A stretch of DNA of 64,000 nt. Source: Micromonospora fulviviridis. Lineage in GTDB: Bacteria; Actinomycetota; Actinomycetes; Mycobacteriales; Micromonosporaceae. The DNA lies in the NCBI RefSeq assembly GCF_014648395.1, contig NZ_BMRA01000007.1, positions 298,843 through 362,842 on the forward strand. The letters run 5' to 3'. Below the pieces are notes generated by a model, which had not been told where the DNA came from, ran no database searches, and was given only the letters and a program-made list of their open reading frames with translations. Position numbers and translations under genes: made by a program. Positions within the stretch are counted from its first letter, which is position 1. Each line of letters opens with the position of its first letter. This document shows, in pieces, positions 41,394 through 50,798 of the stretch.

Positions 41394-42089
41394 TCAGCAG
41401 TGCTCGGCGGTCTCCCAGTTCAGCTTGCCGCGCCCGAACGGCACCACGCCCGGCTTCAGCGTCTGCGGGATGCTCCAGGCGCCGGACGCCACGTACCAGG
41501 GCCCGCAGGTGTCGGGGAGGACCAGCTGCATGGTCCAGGTGGGTGACGACCGGTCGAGGTAGCGCACCTGGGACCGGTACAGCGTCGCGCCGCCGTCCGC
41601 CGTGCGTCGGTAGGTGGCCCAGAACACCCGGATGCGCTCGCCCGGACAGAGCTGGTCGGACCACTCGCCGTCGGTGCGGGCCGCGACCTTCACCTGGCCG
41701 TCGGTGAAGACCTGGACCACGTCCACCACGCCGGCCGGGGTGCAGCTCACCCTGGGGCTGCTGGTCGTCGCGCGAGGTCGCGGGGCACCCGCGGTCGACC
41801 GGGCCGGCGCGGGCCGCCGCGTCGGCGTCGCCGCGCGGGTGGGCGTGGCAATCGGGGTCGGGGAGACCACCGGGACACCGGCGGCGCTCGGGGTGGCGGC
41901 CGCGGTGGTCGGCGGCAGCGAGGTCGGCGCGGCGACGACCCGGGCCACCGGTCGCTCCGGATCGGAGCCGGTCACGACGACCACGGCGAGCACCACCGCG
42001 AGGGCCGCGGCGAGCCCGGCCGCCGGCAGCAGCCAGCGCCGCCCGGCCCCGGGTACGTCGGGGACGGTGGCGTCCTGAGGCTCGGACAT
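41394..42089 (-). CDS. Single-pass membrane protein with Ser/Thr/Pro linker and extracellular domain
   Basis: A 231-residue protein. Residues 1-18 are cytosolic, followed by a helix (about 19-42, WLLPAAGLAAALAVVLAVVVV region) and a Thr/Pro/Ala linker to 110. The exported domain has Cys residues (RVSCTPAGVV, DQLCPG, LPDTCGPW, TAEHC) suggesting two disulfides and a Trp-rich core. Start ATG 42089 follows GGAG. No family was recognised. It diverges from the phospholipase gene. Confidence 0.6.
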   Translation of the reverse strand: MSEPQDATVPDVPGAGRRWLLPAAGLAAALAVVLAVVVVTGSDPERPVARVVAAPTSLPPTTAAATPSAAGVPVVSPTPIATPTRAATPTRRPAPARSTAGAPRPRATTSSPRVSCTPAGVVDVVQVFTDGQVKVAARTDGEWSDQLCPGERIRVFWATYRRTADGGATLYRSQVRYLDRSSPTWTMQLVLPDTCGPWYVASGAWSIPQTLKPGVVPFGRGKLNWETAEHC

Positions 42090-42273
42090 GCGGGCTCCGA
42101 AAGGGGCGGAGGCGAGGGGCTCGCCAGGGTGGATGGATCTTACTGTCCGCCGGTCCCGGCCGACGGCTCGACCGGCGTTGGCGCAACGCTCGCGTTCCCG
42201 ACACGTCAGGTCCACCTGGCGCCCATAGCGTGCACCCGCCAATCGTTCGGCGTCAGTCAGGTGGTGCTCTGTC

Positions 42274-44346
42274 ATGGCAAGTGTCGACCGTCGAAAATTC
42301 CTCAAGATGATGAGTGCTCCGGTGGCGGCGGCCGCCCTGCCGGTGGACTTCAGCAAGGCCCTCGCCATCCCGGCGAACAACCGGACCGGTTCGATCGAGG
42401 ACGTCGAGCACGTCATCTTCCTCATGCAGGAGAACCGTTCCTTCGACCATTTCTTCGGCACCCTGCGCGGGGTCCGGGGCTTCGCCGACCCGCACCCGGT
42501 GACGCTGCCCTCCGGCCGCAGCGTCTGGCACCAGCCGAACGGCTCCGCCGACCTGCTGCCCTTCCGCCCCGAGGTGCCGGACCTCGGGCAGACCTTCCTG
42601 CCCGACCCGCCGCACGGGTGGGCCGACACCCACGGCGCCTGGAACGGCGGCCGCTTCGACCGGTGGGTGCCCAACAAGGGCGTGGTCACCATGACCCACC
42701 ACACGCGCGACGACCTGCCGTACCACTTCGCGCTGGCCGACGCCTTCACCGTCTGCGACAACTACCACTGCTCGGTGCTGGCCTCGACCGACCCCAACCG
42801 CTACCACATGTGGGCCGGCTGGGTCGGCAACGACGGCAAGGGCGGCGGCCCGGTCATCGACAACGCCGAGGCGGGCTACGACTGGTCGACCTACCCGGAG
42901 CGGCTGGAGCGCGCCGGCGTCTCCTGGAAGGTCTACCAGGACGTCGGCCTGGGGCTGACCGCCGAGGGCTACTGGGGCTGGACCGGGGACCCGTTCATCG
43001 GCAACTACGGGGACAACTCGCTGCTCTACTTCCACCAGTACCAGAACGCCAAGCCCGGCACCCCGCTGGCGGACCGGGCCAGGACCGGCACCGAGATCCT
43101 CGCGCAGGACCGCTCCCCCGAGGCGCTGCTGGCCGACTTCCGCCGGGACGTGGCGAACGGGACGCTGCCGCAGGTGTCCTGGATCGTCGCGCCGGAGGCC
43201 TACAGCGAGCACCCGAACTGGGGCCCCGACTACGGCGCCTGGTACATGTCGCAGGTCGTCGACATCCTGGCCAGCCACCCCGAGGTGTGGAGCAGGATGG
43301 CCCTGTTCATCACGTACGACGAGGAGGGCGGCTTCTTCGACCACGTGGTGCCGCCGACGCCGCCGCAGAGCCGCGCCGAGGGCCTGTCCACGGTGGCCAC
43401 CACCAACGAGATCTTCCCCGGCGACGGCCGGCGGGCCGCCGGCCCGTACGGCCTCGGCATCCGGGTGCCGATGATCGTCGTCTCGCCGTGGACCCGGGGT
43501 GGCTGGGTCAACTCGCAGGTGTTCGACCACACCTCGCTGATCCGCTTCCTGGAGGCCCGGTTCGCCAAGGGCCGGCCCGACCTGCTGGAGTCGAACATCA
43601 CGCCGTGGCGGCGCGCGGTGGTCGGCGACCTGACCAGCGCGTTCGACTTCCGGACCCCGAACGCCGCGCCGCGGGTGACGCTGCCGGACACCGCCGAGTT
43701 CAAGCCGGTCGACCTCACCCGCCAGCCCGACGAGGTGCCGGTGCCGCCGGCCGACCCGCGCCTGCCCGGGCAGGAACGGGGGGTACGGCCCGCGCGGGCC
43801 ATCCCGTACACCCTGCACGTGGACGGGCGGGCCGCCGGCACGTCGTTCCACCTCGACTTCCGCAACTCCGGGGGCGCCACCGGCGTCTTCCAGGTCCGCT
43901 CGGCCGACCCGGCCCAGCCGCCCCGCACGTACACGGTGGAGCCGGGCCGGCAGGTGAGCGACGCCTGGGACGCCACCGCCGGGTACGACCTCCAGGTCCA
44001 CGGCCCCAACGGCTTCTTCCGCCGCTTCACCGGCGGCGCGGGCGCCGGTGTCGACGTCCGGGCGCGGTACGACGAGCGGGACCACCGGATCGGCCTGACC
44101 CTGGTGAACCGGGGCGCGAAGCGGGTCGAGGTGACGGTCGCCGACCGCTACTCGTCGCGGCGGACGAGGCTGTCGCTGGAGCCGGGCGGGACGACGTCGC
44201 CGTCGTGGTCGCTGTCGCGGGCACACGGCTGGTACGACCTCACCGTCACGGTCTCCGCCGACGCCGCCTTCGCGGCCCGGTACGCCGGTCACGTCGAGAA
44301 CGGCAGGCCCAGCATCAGCGATCCGGCCATGGGCGGCCTGGTCTGA
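42274..44346 (+). CDS. Tat-exported phosphocholine-preferring phospholipase C
   Basis: A 690-residue enzyme of the bacterial phospholipase C/acid phosphatase superfamily. The Tat signal (DRRKFLK, 5-11) is followed by VEHVIFLMQENRSFDHFFGTL split at the catalytic Asn/Asp-like segment (44-64), then TMTHH, FDHTSLIRFLE and a C-terminal pair of beta domains (about 495-690). The length fits PlcN/PlcC-type enzymes, which hydrolyse phosphatidylcholine or sphingomyelin outside the cell. A moderate AGGTGG lies 9-14 nt upstream of the ATG. It ends before a strong hairpin. Confidence 0.9.
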   Translation: MASVDRRKFLKMMSAPVAAAALPVDFSKALAIPANNRTGSIEDVEHVIFLMQENRSFDHFFGTLRGVRGFADPHPVTLPSGRSVWHQPNGSADLLPFRPEVPDLGQTFLPDPPHGWADTHGAWNGGRFDRWVPNKGVVTMTHHTRDDLPYHFALADAFTVCDNYHCSVLASTDPNRYHMWAGWVGNDGKGGGPVIDNAEAGYDWSTYPERLERAGVSWKVYQDVGLGLTAEGYWGWTGDPFIGNYGDNSLLYFHQYQNAKPGTPLADRARTGTEILAQDRSPEALLADFRRDVANGTLPQVSWIVAPEAYSEHPNWGPDYGAWYMSQVVDILASHPEVWSRMALFITYDEEGGFFDHVVPPTPPQSRAEGLSTVATTNEIFPGDGRRAAGPYGLGIRVPMIVVSPWTRGGWVNSQVFDHTSLIRFLEARFAKGRPDLLESNITPWRRAVVGDLTSAFDFRTPNAAPRVTLPDTAEFKPVDLTRQPDEVPVPPADPRLPGQERGVRPARAIPYTLHVDGRAAGTSFHLDFRNSGGATGVFQVRSADPAQPPRTYTVEPGRQVSDAWDATAGYDLQVHGPNGFFRRFTGGAGAGVDVRARYDERDHRIGLTLVNRGAKRVEVTVADRYSSRRTRLSLEPGGTTSPSWSLSRAHGWYDLTVTVSADAAFAARYAGHVENGRPSISDPAMGGLV

Positions 44347-44371
44347 GCCTGCTTCCGACCGCCTGAACCGG

Positions 44372-44410
44372 GGTGGCCGGCCGTCCCCGACCCGGGGACG
44401 GGCGGCCACC
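44372..44410 (+). terminator. Hairpin after phospholipase C gene
   Basis: Near-perfect inverted repeat (arms GGTGGCCG...GTCCCC and its complement) around GACCC, 25 bp after the stop codon. Confidence 0.75.
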
Positions 44411-44537
44411 TCGGGGTTCGCCCGGCGACCACCGGTGCGCGCGTCCGGTTCGGTCGCCTTTCCGACGCCGGTGTTCCCCCGCCGGCCGTCAGGCCGTTCA
44501 CTGGCGCAACGCCGAACCAGCGGAAGGGGTCGCCGAC

Positions 44538-45293
44538 ATGACGATCAGCCACATCAGCGTCGGTCACGGGCCGCACCGGGTGCTCGCCCTGCACGGGTGG
44601 TTCGGGTCGGCGCGGGGCTGGGGCTGGCTGCCGGAGCTCATCGACGTCGAGCGCTTCACCTGGGCGTTCCCGGACTACCGGGGGTACGGCGCGCGCACCG
44701 GCGTCGCCGGCGAGCACACCATCGCCGAGATCTCCCGCGACGCCCTGGCGCTGGTCGACTCCCTCGGGTGGGACACCTTCTCGGTGGTCGGGCACTCGAT
44801 GGGCGGCAGCGCCGCCCAGCGGGTCCTCGCCGACGCCCCGGGGCGGGTGGACCGCCTCGTCGGGATCAGCCCCGTCCCGGCCGGTGGCGTCCCGTTCGAC
44901 CTCCAGGGCTGGACGCTGTTCGACGGCGCGGCCACCAACCCGGCCAACCGGCGGGCGATCATCGACCTCACCACCGGCAACCGCCTCTCCGGCCGCTGGC
45001 TGGACGAGATGGTCCGGTTCTCCCTGGACCACTCCACCCCGGAGGCGTTCGGCGCGTACCTCACCGCGTGGGCGCGCACCGACTTCACCGACGAGGTGAA
45101 GGGCAACCCGGTGCCGGCGCTCGCCGTGGTCGGCGAGCACGACCCCGCGCTGGGCGCCGACACGATGCGCGAGACCTGGCTGCGCCACTACCCCAACGCC
45201 CGGCTCGAGGTCCTCGCCAACGCGGGGCACTACGCCATGTACGAGACCCCGGTGCGGCTGGTCACGGTGGTCGAGGAGTTCCTCGGGCGGTGA
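44538..45293 (+). CDS. Alpha/beta hydrolase
   Basis: A 251-residue alpha/beta hydrolase. HGWFGSARGW (19-28) is the oxyanion loop, VVGHSMGG (83-90) holds nucleophile Ser87, GEHDPALG supplies the acid and NAGHYAMYE the His. No cap-domain class is obvious. GGAAGGGG lies 8 nt before ATG 44538. It converges with the methyltransferase gene at the end of the transporter operon, 15 bp away. Substrate unknown. Confidence 0.78.
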   Translation: MTISHISVGHGPHRVLALHGWFGSARGWGWLPELIDVERFTWAFPDYRGYGARTGVAGEHTIAEISRDALALVDSLGWDTFSVVGHSMGGSAAQRVLADAPGRVDRLVGISPVPAGGVPFDLQGWTLFDGAATNPANRRAIIDLTTGNRLSGRWLDEMVRFSLDHSTPEAFGAYLTAWARTDFTDEVKGNPVPALAVVGEHDPALGADTMRETWLRHYPNARLEVLANAGHYAMYETPVRLVTVVEEFLGR

Positions 45294-45308
45294 CGCCGGG
45301 ACGCCGGC

Positions 45309-46115
45309 TCACCGCGCCGGCCGCCGGCCCCGGGTCGACACGAACTGGTACGACATCACGGCGAACCCCGGGTCCCGCAGGAGCCTGCGGAACGCCTCCA
45401 GCTGGCCCGGCGACAACCCCGCGTCGAACAGTTCCGGCTCCAGCTGCCGGGAGTTGGTCCCGTACAGCGACGCGCCGAGGGAGCCGCCGGGCCAGCTCTG
45501 CGCGTGGGTGACCGTGTCCACCTCGACCAGCCCGGCCGCCACCAGTTCCCCGTGCACGTCCTGCGCCCAGGCCAGGTCCGCGCCGTGACTCTGAAGGATG
45601 CCGAGCATCGCGTCCGTGACCTGGGCGAAGAGTTTCGCCGCGTCGTCGGTCGGCGCGGTCAGCACGCGCAGCGGCGCGGTGCAGTCGAACTCCTCGACCA
45701 CCAGCCACCCGCCGGGGGCCAGCGCGCCGGCCAGCGAGGCCAGCACGCGCCGCCGCTCCGGCAGGTGCAGCAGCACCAGCCGCGCGTGGATCAGGTCGAA
45801 GGCGTCACCGGGCGGCGGCTCGGTGCGCACGTCGTGCCGGCGTACGTCGAGGTTGTCGGTCGGGGTGAGATGCGTGGTGTCGAGGTCCGTCGCCACCACC
45901 CGGCCGCCCCGGCCGACAGCGCGGGCCAGGCTGCGGGCGACCGAGCCGCCGCCGGCGCCGACCTCCCAGCACACGCCGCCCGGGGCGAGCACCGGCGGGG
46001 CGATCCGGCGCGCGGTGATCGGATCCAGGAAGGACTCCAGCGCCCGCAGCTGGGGCACGGCCTCCGGGGCGCCGTTGTCGAAGGCGTAGTCGGTGTCATG
46101 GACGTGGGTCGACAT
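45309..46115 (-). CDS. SAM-dependent class I methyltransferase, last gene of ABC operon
   Basis: A 268-residue methyltransferase. The SAM loop is EVGAGGGSVARSL (about 52-64), followed by ATDLDTTHLT and DLIHARLVLLHLPER with an ALAPGGWLVVEEFD strand. It resembles small-molecule (often UbiE/arsenite-like fold) enzymes. Its start lies 20 bp inside the end of the preceding ABC ATPase gene, so it belongs to the transporter operon. The substrate may be related to the transported solute, but that is only inferred. Confidence 0.78.
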   Translation of the reverse strand: MSTHVHDTDYAFDNGAPEAVPQLRALESFLDPITARRIAPPVLAPGGVCWEVGAGGGSVARSLARAVGRGGRVVATDLDTTHLTPTDNLDVRRHDVRTEPPPGDAFDLIHARLVLLHLPERRRVLASLAGALAPGGWLVVEEFDCTAPLRVLTAPTDDAAKLFAQVTDAMLGILQSHGADLAWAQDVHGELVAAGLVEVDTVTHAQSWPGGSLGASLYGTNSRQLEPELFDAGLSPGQLEAFRRLLRDPGFAVMSYQFVSTRGRRPAR

Positions 46116-46917
46116 CGTTCCTCATCCCTGTCGCAGGTCGGGTCAGGTGCCCGGCGTCGGGCCAGAGTCCGGGCACCGGTCGGGGAGCCGGCGGCTCCGG
46201 GACCGCGGCGACGCTGAGCATCGCCGCCAGGACGTCCGGGTCGGCCCGGGCCTCGTGCGCCGGACGGTCGTAGACCACCCGGCCGTACTCCAGCACCGCG
46301 ACCCGGTCCGCCACCTCGACGGCGCGCCGGAGCTGCTGCTCGACGAGGAGCACGGTCAGCCCGGCCCGGGCCAGCGTGCCGACCAGGTCCCGCACCCGGG
46401 CCGCGAGGTCGGGGGCGAGCCCCTCGCACGGCTCGTCGAGCAGCAGCAGCCGGGGCTGGCCGAGCAGGGCCCGGGCGATGGCCAGCATCTGCTGCTCGCC
46501 GCCGGACAACTGGTCGCCGCGGTGGCGCAGCCGGGCCCCCAGGCGGGGCAGCAACTCCAGGACCCGGGTCACCGTCCAGCCCTCGCCGCCGGGTGTCGCG
46601 GCCCGCCACGGCGCGGCCGCCAGGACCAGGTGCTCGGCCACGGTCAGCCGGGAGAAGACCCGCCGGCCCTGCGGCACCAGGCCGACCCCGCACCGCGCGA
46701 TCCGGTGCGGCTGCCGGCTGGCCACCTGCACGCCGCCGATCTCGATCGCGCCGGAGTAGGGCCGCACGAGGCCGGCCACGCTGTGCACCAGCGTGCTCTT
46801 GCCCGCGCCGTTGCGGCCCACCACGGCCTGGACGGTGCCGGCCCGCACGGCGAGGCTGACCTCGTGCAGCACGGTGCCGCCCGCGTAGCCGGCGCAGAGC
46901 CGGTCGATGCGCAGCAT
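46096..46917 (-). CDS. livF: Branched-chain amino-acid/urea-type ABC transporter ATPase (second)
   Basis: A 273-residue ATPase. Walker A GRNGAGKST, signature LSGGEQQM, Walker B LLLLDEPCEGLAP and the LivF-type GLVPQGRRVFSRLTV. It has the short LivF-class C-terminus plus a 30-residue Pro-rich tail. It starts one base inside the stop of the upstream ATPase gene (TGATG). Together with LivG it energises the LivH/LivM permease. Confidence 0.88.
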   Translation of the reverse strand: MLRIDRLCAGYAGGTVLHEVSLAVRAGTVQAVVGRNGAGKSTLVHSVAGLVRPYSGAIEIGGVQVASRQPHRIARCGVGLVPQGRRVFSRLTVAEHLVLAAAPWRAATPGGEGWTVTRVLELLPRLGARLRHRGDQLSGGEQQMLAIARALLGQPRLLLLDEPCEGLAPDLAARVRDLVGTLARAGLTVLLVEQQLRRAVEVADRVAVLEYGRVVYDRPAHEARADPDVLAAMLSVAAVPEPPAPRPVPGLWPDAGHLTRPATGMRNDVDPRP

Positions 46918-47660
46918 CAGGCCACCCCCTCGGCGTACGCCTCGCGGACCGGGCCGGAGGCGCGGATCTGGGCCGGTGTCCCGGTGGCGAGCGTCCGGCC
47001 GTCGCGCAGCACGGTCACCGTGTCGCAGAGCGCGTAGACCAGGTCCAACCGGTGCTCGACCAGCAGCACCGCGACCGCGCGGGGCAGCGTCCGCAGGAAC
47101 TCCCCGAGCCACCCGACCTCGACGGCGGACAGCCCGGCGGCCGGCTCGTCGAGCAGCAGCAGCCGGGGCCGGCCGGCCAGCCCCATGGCGATCTCCACCT
47201 GCCGGCGCTGCCCGTGGGCGAGCTGGCCGGCGGGGAGCGCGGCGATCTCGCCCAGGCCCACCCGGGCCAGCAGCGCGTCGGCCGTCCGACCGGCCGCCCG
47301 CCGCCGCGCGGACGGGTGCCACCGGCCCGGCCGCACCGCCCGGGGCAGGGCGGCGACCAGCACGTTCTCCCGCACGGTCAGCGTCGACCAGACGGCGGGG
47401 CGCTGGTGGATCCGGCCGACGCCCCGGCGGGACCGGGCCGCCGGGCCCAGCCTGGTGACATCCCGGCCGGCCAGCAGAACCCGGCCGCTGCCGGCCCGGG
47501 TGGACCCGGCGAGCACGTCCAGCAACGTCGTCTTGCCGGCGCCGTTCGGCCCGATGAGCGCGTGCCGCTGGCCGGCTTCGATCCGCAGGTCGACGCCGTC
47601 CAGCGCGGCCAGCGACCCGTACCGGACGGTGATCCCGTGGGCGGACAGCAGCGGGGTCAT
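46917..47660 (-). CDS. livG: Branched-chain amino-acid/urea-type ABC transporter ATPase (first)
   Basis: A 247-residue ATPase. Walker A GPNGAGKTT is at about 38-46. The signature region reads AHGQRRQVEIA, a common variant in LivG/UrtD, and Walker B LLLLDEPAAGL. The GVGRIHQRPAVWSTLTV stretch holds the Q-loop-like region. ATG 47660 overlaps the permease stop (ATGA). Confidence 0.88.
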   Translation of the reverse strand: MTPLLSAHGITVRYGSLAALDGVDLRIEAGQRHALIGPNGAGKTTLLDVLAGSTRAGSGRVLLAGRDVTRLGPAARSRRGVGRIHQRPAVWSTLTVRENVLVAALPRAVRPGRWHPSARRRAAGRTADALLARVGLGEIAALPAGQLAHGQRRQVEIAMGLAGRPRLLLLDEPAAGLSAVEVGWLGEFLRTLPRAVAVLLVEHRLDLVYALCDTVTVLRDGRTLATGTPAQIRASGPVREAYAEGVA

Positions 47661-48667
47661 GCGCGTACTCCCGTCGGCGTCGGTCGGTCCGGGACGGGGC
47701 GGCGGGCCGGGACGGCCGGGAGCAGCCGGCCGCGTACCGGCGGCCGGCGTCCGCCGTCGGGGAGCAGGTACACGGCGGCGACGAACGCCAGCCCGAGCAC
47801 CAGGGGCGCCTGCCCGGGGAGCACGCCGAACAGCCAGTCCCGGGCGGCGACGACGAGCGCGGCCCCGACCAGCGCGCCGCCGACCGAGGCGGTGCCGCCG
47901 ATCACCACGCCGAGCAGCAGCAGGGCGGAGGTGTCGAAGCCGAAGTCGGCCGGCGAGACGAACTGCTGGGCCACCACGAGCAGCGAGCCCGCGGCGCCCG
48001 CGACGGCCCCGGCGGCGACGTGCACGCCGGCGACGTGGACCGGCACCCGGTGGCCGCTGGCCCGCAGCCGCGCCTCGTCGTCCCGGCCGGCCCGCAGCAG
48101 GAGCCCGACCCGGGTACGCAGGACCAGCAGCACCACGCCGACCAGGACCGCGACGACCACCAGCGTGTACAGGTAGCGCGCCCGGTCGGTGGCCAGCACC
48201 GGCAGCCCCCACAGCGGACGGATCGCGGGGACGCCGGCCAGCCCGTCGGTGCCGCCGGTCACCGACCGCCAGCGCCCGACGACGGTCACCGCGAGTTCGC
48301 CGACCGCCAGGGTGATCATCAGGAGCACGACTCCCCGCGCGGAGACCACCAGCGGGACGGTCACCGCGGCCAGCGCCGCCCCGGCCGCCGCCGCGATCCC
48401 CAGGTGCGCCAGGCCGACGTCGGAGAGGTGGCTGCCGACGACCGCGCTGGCGTAGGCGCCCGCCGCGTACGGCGCGGTCTGGCCGAGGGTGGGCAGTCCG
48501 GCGACGCCGGTGAGCAGGGCGACGCTCACCGCCACCAGGCCGAGCGCCAGGGTGCGGGCGAGCAGCGCCACGGTGTAGTCGTCGACCGTCCACGGTGCCA
48601 GCACCAGGGCGACCACGACCGCCGCGGCGACGCCACGGCGCAGCGCGCGGACGGCTCCCTGCCTCAC
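47657..48667 (-). CDS. livM: ABC transporter permease, LivM type
   Basis: A 336-residue integral membrane protein with about nine hydrophobic helices, the LivM-typical GLPTLGQTAPYAAGAYAS and the conserved AGAAGSLLVVAQQFVSP and IGGTASVGGALVGAAL loops. The C-terminal 40 residues are basic and Pro-rich. GTG at 48667 overlaps the upstream permease stop (GTGA). Confidence 0.88.
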   Translation of the reverse strand: MRQGAVRALRRGVAAAVVVALVLAPWTVDDYTVALLARTLALGLVAVSVALLTGVAGLPTLGQTAPYAAGAYASAVVGSHLSDVGLAHLGIAAAAGAALAAVTVPLVVSARGVVLLMITLAVGELAVTVVGRWRSVTGGTDGLAGVPAIRPLWGLPVLATDRARYLYTLVVVAVLVGVVLLVLRTRVGLLLRAGRDDEARLRASGHRVPVHVAGVHVAAGAVAGAAGSLLVVAQQFVSPADFGFDTSALLLLGVVIGGTASVGGALVGAALVVAARDWLFGVLPGQAPLVLGLAFVAAVYLLPDGGRRPPVRGRLLPAVPARRPVPDRPTPTGVRA

Positions 48668-49557
48668 GTCGTCCTCCGGGCCGTGGCGAGACCCCGGGCG
48701 CGTACCGCGAGCACCACCGCCATGGCGGCGAAGAGCAGGAACGGGGCGGCGGACGGGGCGAGCGCGACGCCCAGGGTCTGGATCTGCCCGACGGCCAGCG
48801 CGGCGAGCAGCGTGCCGGTCATCGAGCCGAGGCCGCCGAGGACGACGACCACCAGGGACAGCAGCAGCACGGCGTCGGCGGTGTCCGGCCCGGGGCCGAT
48901 GATCGGCGCGCCGAGCACGCCCGCGGCGCCCGCCAGCGCCCCGGCCGCCGCGAGCACGCCGACCCGGATCCGGGCCGGACTCACCCCGAGGACGGCGACC
49001 ATCTCGGCGTCGTCGACGGCCGCGCGGACCAGCATCCCGGCCCGGGTGCGCCGCACCACGAGGTGGAGCAGGCCGGCGAGCAGCGCGGCCACGACGATGA
49101 AGACCAGCCGGTACGCGGCGTAGCGGTGGCCGGCGACGACCACCGACCCGTCCAGCGCGGCGGGGACGCGCACCGGCGGGTCGTCCGGCCCGAAGGCGCC
49201 CACGAGCAGGCTCCCGCCGGCCAGCGCCACCCCGAAGGTCAGCAGCGCCTGGGTGAGGTGGTTGCGCGCGGCGACCCGGGTGAGCAGCCCGGCGACCAGC
49301 GCGCCGGACGCGGTGGCGGCGACCACCCCGACGGCCAGCGCCAGCGCCAGGCTCGGCCAGCCGCCGTCCAGCAGCGCGGCCGCGGTGTAGCCGCCGATCG
49401 CGTAGAGCGTGCCGTGCGCCAGGTTCAGGATGCCGGCGACGCCGAAGCAGAGCACCAGCCCCGCGGCGGCGACGAAGACCAGCAGCCCGTAGGCGACCCC
49501 GTCCAGGGCGGGGACGACGTACGGGTCGAACCGGATGCCGGCGGCCACCGCGGTCAC
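48664..49557 (-). CDS. livH: ABC transporter permease, LivH type
   Basis: A 297-residue permease with about eight helices. LivH signatures are GVAGILNLAHGTLYAIGGY near the start and VVVVLGGLGSMTGTLLAAL near the end. GTG 49557 overlaps the binding-protein gene stop (GTGA). Confidence 0.88.
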   Translation of the reverse strand: MTAVAAGIRFDPYVVPALDGVAYGLLVFVAAAGLVLCFGVAGILNLAHGTLYAIGGYTAAALLDGGWPSLALALAVGVVAATASGALVAGLLTRVAARNHLTQALLTFGVALAGGSLLVGAFGPDDPPVRVPAALDGSVVVAGHRYAAYRLVFIVVAALLAGLLHLVVRRTRAGMLVRAAVDDAEMVAVLGVSPARIRVGVLAAAGALAGAAGVLGAPIIGPGPDTADAVLLLSLVVVVLGGLGSMTGTLLAALAVGQIQTLGVALAPSAAPFLLFAAMAVVLAVRARGLATARRTT

Positions 49558-50747
49558 CCGCCGACGGTGGCGAGGTCGCCCACCACGGTGTTGGACAGCG
49601 CCCGGCCGTCCTGGCGCACCTGGCGCAGGTACCACTTCTGCACCGGCGCGTGGGTGGTGGGCGAGAACTGCCAGGTGCCGCGCGGGCTGGCGATCTGGCC
49701 GAGCTGGCCGATGGCCGCGTTGACGTGTTCCGGGGTCGGTTCGTCCCCGGCCGCCGCGATGGCCCGGTCCAGCACGGCCGCCGCGTCGTAGGAGGCCATG
49801 GCGTACGTCGTCGGGGAGCCGTCGTGCTCGGCCTTCCAGGCGGCCACGAACTCGCGGTTCTCCGCGTTGTCGAGGTCCGGCGAGTAGTTGAGCACCGAGT
49901 AGATGTCCCGGGCGGCCTCGCCCTGCGCGTTGAGCACCCCGCCCTCGGTGAGGAAGCCGGCGGCGTACAGCGGCAGGTCCTTCACCTCCGACTGGGCGTA
50001 CTGCTTGACGAAGTCGACGGCCGCGCTGCCGGCGTAGAACGTGTAGACGGCGTCCGCCCCGGAGGCCTTGATCCGCGCGAAGTACGGGGTGAAGTTGGTG
50101 GTCGTCGGGAACGGGGTGAACGTGGCCTTGCCGTCCGGGTTGGCCAGCCGGCCGCCGGCCTTGACGAACGCCTCGGTGAAGCCGCGCAACTCGTCCCAGC
50201 CGCCCTGGTAGTCCGGGCCGATGGCGTAGACGCTGCCCTTCACGTCGCCGCGGACGTGCTGGGCGATCGCCTCCCCCGGCTCGTCGGACAGGTAGGACGT
50301 GTGCCAGACCCGGGACACGTCCTTCAGCTCGGGCCGGCCGTTGGAGCCGACGAACGGCACCTTCGTCTCGTTGAGCAGCGGGTAGACCGCGGCCACCGAG
50401 CCGCCGCCGACGACGCCGGTGAGCGCGACCACCCGGTCCTGCTTGAGCAGTTTCGTGGCGGCGGGCACCGCGGTCGCCGCGCCGTTGCCCTCGTCGGCGA
50501 CCACGAGGTCCACCGTCCGGCCGCCGAGCTTGCCGTCGTGAGTGGACAGGTAGAGCTGGAAACCGTCGCGGATGTCCTTGCCGACCGCCTGGTACGTGCC
50601 GGAGAGCGACGCCAGCAGGCCGATCTTGACGGATCCGCCGGGGCCGGCGCCGCCCTCGTCGTCGGCGCACGCGGGCGCGGCGAGCAGGACGAGGGCGAGC
50701 AGCGCCGCGGTGCGGGCACGGCTGCGCCGGGGCATGGTCAGGGACAT
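49554..50747 (-). CDS. Substrate-binding lipoprotein of the Liv/Urt-type ABC transporter
   Basis: A 397-residue lipoprotein: signal with lipobox LAAPAC (about residues 22-27), then a type I periplasmic-binding fold (Peripla_BP_6): IGLLASLSGTYQAVG, FVGSNGRPELKDVS, DAVYTFYAGSAAVDFV, YDAAAVLDRAI. It captures the solute for the LivHMGF complex. The fold suits amino acids, amides or urea; the exact ligand cannot be read. GAGGAG precedes ATG 50747. An ATG 12 bases on is an alternative. Confidence 0.88.
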   Translation of the reverse strand: MSLTMPRRSRARTAALLALVLLAAPACADDEGGAGPGGSVKIGLLASLSGTYQAVGKDIRDGFQLYLSTHDGKLGGRTVDLVVADEGNGAATAVPAATKLLKQDRVVALTGVVGGGSVAAVYPLLNETKVPFVGSNGRPELKDVSRVWHTSYLSDEPGEAIAQHVRGDVKGSVYAIGPDYQGGWDELRGFTEAFVKAGGRLANPDGKATFTPFPTTTNFTPYFARIKASGADAVYTFYAGSAAVDFVKQYAQSEVKDLPLYAAGFLTEGGVLNAQGEAARDIYSVLNYSPDLDNAENREFVAAWKAEHDGSPTTYAMASYDAAAVLDRAIAAAGDEPTPEHVNAAIGQLGQIASPRGTWQFSPTTHAPVQKWYLRQVRQDGRALSNTVVGDLATVGG

Positions 50748-50798
50748 GTTCGCTCCTCGGTGAGGGGGTGGGGGTTTCCGGCGTGGGGGCGCCGGAGG